Shown here: positions 61,873 through 64,000 of the stretch, piece after piece
How positions within the stretch are numbered: the first letter of the stretch is position 1
Layout of the letters: every line of letters begins with the position of its first letter
DNA from: Deinococcus rubellus
GTDB lineage: Bacteria > Deinococcota > Deinococci > Deinococcales > Deinococcaceae
Assembly (NCBI RefSeq): GCF_025244745.1
Contig: NZ_CP104213.1
Location: forward strand, 2,418,501-2,482,500
Length of the DNA stretch: 64,000 nucleotides
Direction: 5' to 3'
Made by a program: the position numbers and the translations under genes
Notes under the pieces: model-generated
The model's database searches: none
What the model was told of the DNA's origin: nothing
Seen by the model: only the letters and a program-made list of their open reading frames with translations

Positions 61873-62711
61873 GACAGACGACTCTATCAAACTTAGCCAG
61901 ACAGACCCTAGCCCCCACGCTGCGCCCCTGGCCCACGCTGCGGCGCAGCAGTTTGGCCACCCCACATCACCTACCGCGTGACCGTGACGGTCATTGACCG
62001 CCTTGAAATGGTCGAGGTCACACACCACCAGACTCAGTGGATTGCCGTTCGCCTCAGTACGTTCCAGCGCCAGATCGAGTTCAGCCTCAATGGCGGCCCG
62101 GCCCAGCACCCGCGTCAGGGAATCCTGTCGGGCCTCGACCAGCGCGGCGTGGCCGCTCCGATGCATCTGGTGGGCACGTTCCAGAAATCGGCTCAGGCCG
62201 TAGCCCAGCCAGGTCAGTAGCAGCGTGACCAGCACCAGATTGACCCACACTTTCTGGATCATCACCGCCAGCGGCAGATTCCACAGCAGCACTCCCATGA
62301 GCCCTGCGCCCAGTAGCCCTATACCCGCCAGGCCCGCCGCAGACCCCAAGAGCAAAGAACACTTCCAGAATCTCGGCGGGCGTCCACAAGCCCAGCCCAC
62401 TGGGCAAGCTGCCGAGCGTCAGTGCCTGGCGCAGATCTCGCATCGCCACCAGTGAGAACGTCAGCACGCCCAGCACCACGCTGATTCTCCCGAGGCGAGG
62501 CGAACAGCAGCAGCCCCAGCACCATCAGATCTAGGGTCAGCAGTATGCGGCGACCTTCTGGAGAAAAGAGGTCTGGAGTCATCAACGAAAAAGCCATGCA
62601 GCGCCTGCTATCCTGGCGGTTTTTTGATGGACTGGGTTCGACCACTGTGCAGCCTGTCATCTCACGGCGGTGCGGCCCGTCAGGTCTCCGGAGGCCGCTA
62701 TACTGCCCGGC

Positions 62712-63482
62712 GTGTCTGTCCTGCTGGCCGCCTTTTTGCCCGCCGCTCTACTCTCCGCCACTGTGCTGCTGAGCGTGCCCGATCCGGCGGGTGACGCGAA
62801 CGGCGACGGCAGCTATCAGTTGCCTGCCCGGCCCGCTGTCAGCGCGGCCATGCTCGATCTGCGGCTCTTCAGGGCCGAAAATGTCGGCGGCAAGCTGCAA
62901 CTGAGCACCGCGCTGGGGGCCGTCGGCAATCCCTGGCAGGCTCCAGCAGGGTTTTCCGGCCTCAACCTCGATATCTTCGTCAAAACCGGGCCGGGTGGGG
63001 CCGATGATCTGGGCAACCTGGGGCTGCGCACCGTTCAGCCACCCGGCTGGCAGGAGCACTACCGCGTCAACGGCTTCGTGGCCCAGCACTTTAGCGCCGA
63101 TACAGCAGGCAAGGTGCGCCTGGACAGCGGTGCGCCGCGTGTTAGCCTGCGCGGCACCGACATTGTCATCGACACCGACATTCAGGCCGGGGCCTACAGC
63201 TACTGGGTCATGACCAGCCTCTACACCCCGTTCAGCCCCGACGGCGTGGCGCGGCCCGGCGGCGACACCTCCCTGAGCGCCCTGAGAAGCGCCCGCGAGG
63301 GCACCCCCGCGCCGATAGACGTGCTGCTCAGCGGCGATCAGAAATCCGTCTACACCTCCGGCGCGCTCAGCAGCGTGGGCCAGGTGCGCGATGTGCGGGC
63401 GCTGACGCTGCTGGGACTGGCAGTGACCGGACTGGTGGTGGCCAGCATACTGGGCGTTCTTGCCTGGCGGCGCGGCGCTTGA
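62712..63482 (+). CDS. Secreted/membrane-anchored glucodextranase C-terminal (DOMON-like) domain protein
   Basis: A protein of about 256 residues from GTG 62712: signal or anchor helix (about 1-20), then [17 protein letters not shown], the opening of the glucodextranase C-terminal-like domain, with [12 protein letters not shown] and a beta-sandwich body, and a C-terminal membrane helix (about 233-252) with a basic end. TATACT at 62699-62704, 7 nt before the GTG, supports a leaderless start; GTG 62670 would extend it by 14 residues. Probably a surface carbohydrate-binding or accessory protein. Coupled to the next gene by a TTGA overlap. Confidence 0.8.
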   Translation: MSVLLAAFLPAALLSATVLLSVPDPAGDANGDGSYQLPARPAVSAAMLDLRLFRAENVGGKLQLSTALGAVGNPWQAPAGFSGLNLDIFVKTGPGGADDLGNLGLRTVQPPGWQEHYRVNGFVAQHFSADTAGKVRLDSGAPRVSLRGTDIVIDTDIQAGAYSYWVMTSLYTPFSPDGVARPGGDTSLSALRSAREGTPAPIDVLLSGDQKSVYTSGALSSVGQVRDVRALTLLGLAVTGLVVASILGVLAWRRGA

Positions 63483-64000
63483 CCCGCTTGCGACAGACCG
63501 GCCTGGCAGCCAGTGCCGGGGCCGCCTGGGTGCTGCTGGCCGCCTGCCTGTGGGGCTTACTGGGTATCTTCGGCAAATTCACGCAGCAGGAAGGCGTCTC
63601 GCCGCTGGAGATCGCTTTCTGGCGGGCGCTGCTGGGCGGCGGCTGTTTTGCCCTCAGCGCCGGAGTGCGCCGCAGCACCCTGCCGCGTGGCCGCGATTTG
63701 CTCATCACCGGGCTGTTCGGACTGGGTGGGGTCAGCATCTTTTACGGCAGCTACCAACTGGCGGTCCGGGCAGGCGGCGCGAGCCTGGCCTCGGTGCTGC
63801 TCTACACCGCCCCAGCGTTCGTGGCACTCTCCGGCTGGCTGTTCTGGAAAGAACGGCTGGGCCTGCGCGAACTCGGGGCCATCGCGCTCACCCTCAGCGG
63901 CGTGGCGCTGATTTCGCTGGGCGGCGGCTCGGGCGTGCAGGTCTCAGTCCTCTCGCTCGGCTGGGGCCTTACGGCAGGGCTGACCTACAGCCTGTATTAC
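63479..64000 (+). CDS. EamA/DMT-superfamily transporter (C-terminus outside window)
   Basis: The first 174 codons from TTG 63479, which overlaps the stop of the preceding gene. At least five membrane helices are visible, with EamA features: [16 protein letters not shown] at the start, FWRALLGG, and the Tyr/Ala helix [18 protein letters not shown] followed by [17 protein letters not shown]. EamA proteins are ten-helix metabolite exporters; substrate unknown. TTG 63488 is an alternative start. Confidence 0.88.
   Translation, partial: MTRLRQTGLAASAGAAWVLLAACLWGLLGIFGKFTQQEGVSPLEIAFWRALLGGGCFALSAGVRRSTLPRGRDLLITGLFGLGGVSIFYGSYQLAVRAGGASLASVLLYTAPAFVALSGWLFWKERLGLRELGAIALTLSGVALISLGGGSGVQVSVLSLGWGLTAGLTYSLYY

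Larger units (their letters stand above)
60993..61908. mobile_element. IS5-family (IS427-type) insertion sequence
   Basis: A 916-bp element with terminal repeats beginning GGGTCTGTCTGGCT at the left and the same sequence inverted at the right end, flanked by TA on both sides (60991-60992, 61909-61910). Two overlapping transposase frames lie on the minus strand. It is inserted just before the GGEEF codons of a diguanylate cyclase pseudogene. Confidence 0.92.
60766..62597 (-). pseudogene. Membrane GGDEF protein gene broken by frameshifts and an IS
   Basis: From ATG 62597 successive frames encode a six-helix membrane region: LLTLDLMVLGLLLFASP, then VVLGVLTFSLVAMRDLRQ in another frame, then [17 protein letters not shown] in a third. 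A GGDEF domain follows ([29 protein letters not shown]), a further shift, the IS at 60993-61908, and then YGGEEFLLVV. The end (LYAAKRTGCNTV) lies in yet another frame. At least four indels plus the insertion: clearly dead. Confidence 0.9.

Overview
The window is a 64-kb piece of a high-GC bacterial chromosome, most likely Deinococcus. Supporting signs are a long RecD2-type helicase, a sufC-sufB-sufD iron-sulfur operon, a Dps protein, many leaderless-looking promoters (a TANNNT box 5-8 nt before ATG/GTG) and a YhgE/Pip protein. The genus is inferred from gene content, not from a database search.

Layout. 1-2.7 kb: a YhgE/Pip membrane protein divergent from a TetR regulator, with four tandem operator-like 15-mers between them. 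2.8-12.7 kb: an accessory block of secreted and membrane proteins (two DUF347 paralogues, fasciclin, PEBP-like, YncE-like, PepSY) ending in a PAP2 phosphatase / response regulator / histidine kinase / PIG-L deacetylase operon. 12.9-20 kb: a COG4280 membrane protein, a MsrQ-like plus Rieske pair, a second two-component system, Dps, a cupredoxin and two broken genes. 20.1-31.4 kb: polysaccharide deacetylase, a cytochrome b561-molybdopterin fusion, cupin, ArsB-like and NRAMP-like transporters, and a MacB-like ABC operon. 31.5-32.5 kb: an IS630-type element. 32.6-36 kb: phosphodiesterase plus lipoprotein, a decayed gene and tRNA-Thr(CGU). 36-44.5 kb: aldo-keto reductase, RidA, DUF72 and a TonB-ExbD-ExbB set. 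44.6-49.6 kb: the suf operon with a VOC gene inside, then a TMEM175 channel. 49.6-60.7 kb: a zinc-finger/pRiA4b-like protein, a PD-(D/E)XK-like protein, SthA, a monooxygenase, GGDEF and HD-GYP proteins, and RecD2. 60.8-64 kb: a diguanylate cyclase pseudogene split by an IS5/IS427-type element, a DOMON-like secreted protein and a partial EamA transporter.

The most notable signal is regulatory. Ten promoters between 3.9 and 26.8 kb share TATACC-N5-TATACC-N9-TANNNT: two half-sites 11 bp apart, the second starting 15 bp before the -10 box. This is the geometry of OmpR/PhoB-type activators. One copy precedes the PAP2-response regulator-kinase operon itself, suggesting an autoregulated envelope regulon made mostly of secreted or membrane proteins. 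A second set (CRTAAC-N5-CRTAAC-N10-TANNNT) drives the second two-component system, the divergent MsrQ-Rieske operon and the cupredoxin, suggesting a separate extracytoplasmic redox regulon.

The window also shows much decay: an in-frame amber codon, a frameshifted hydrolase, several gene remnants and two insertion sequences.
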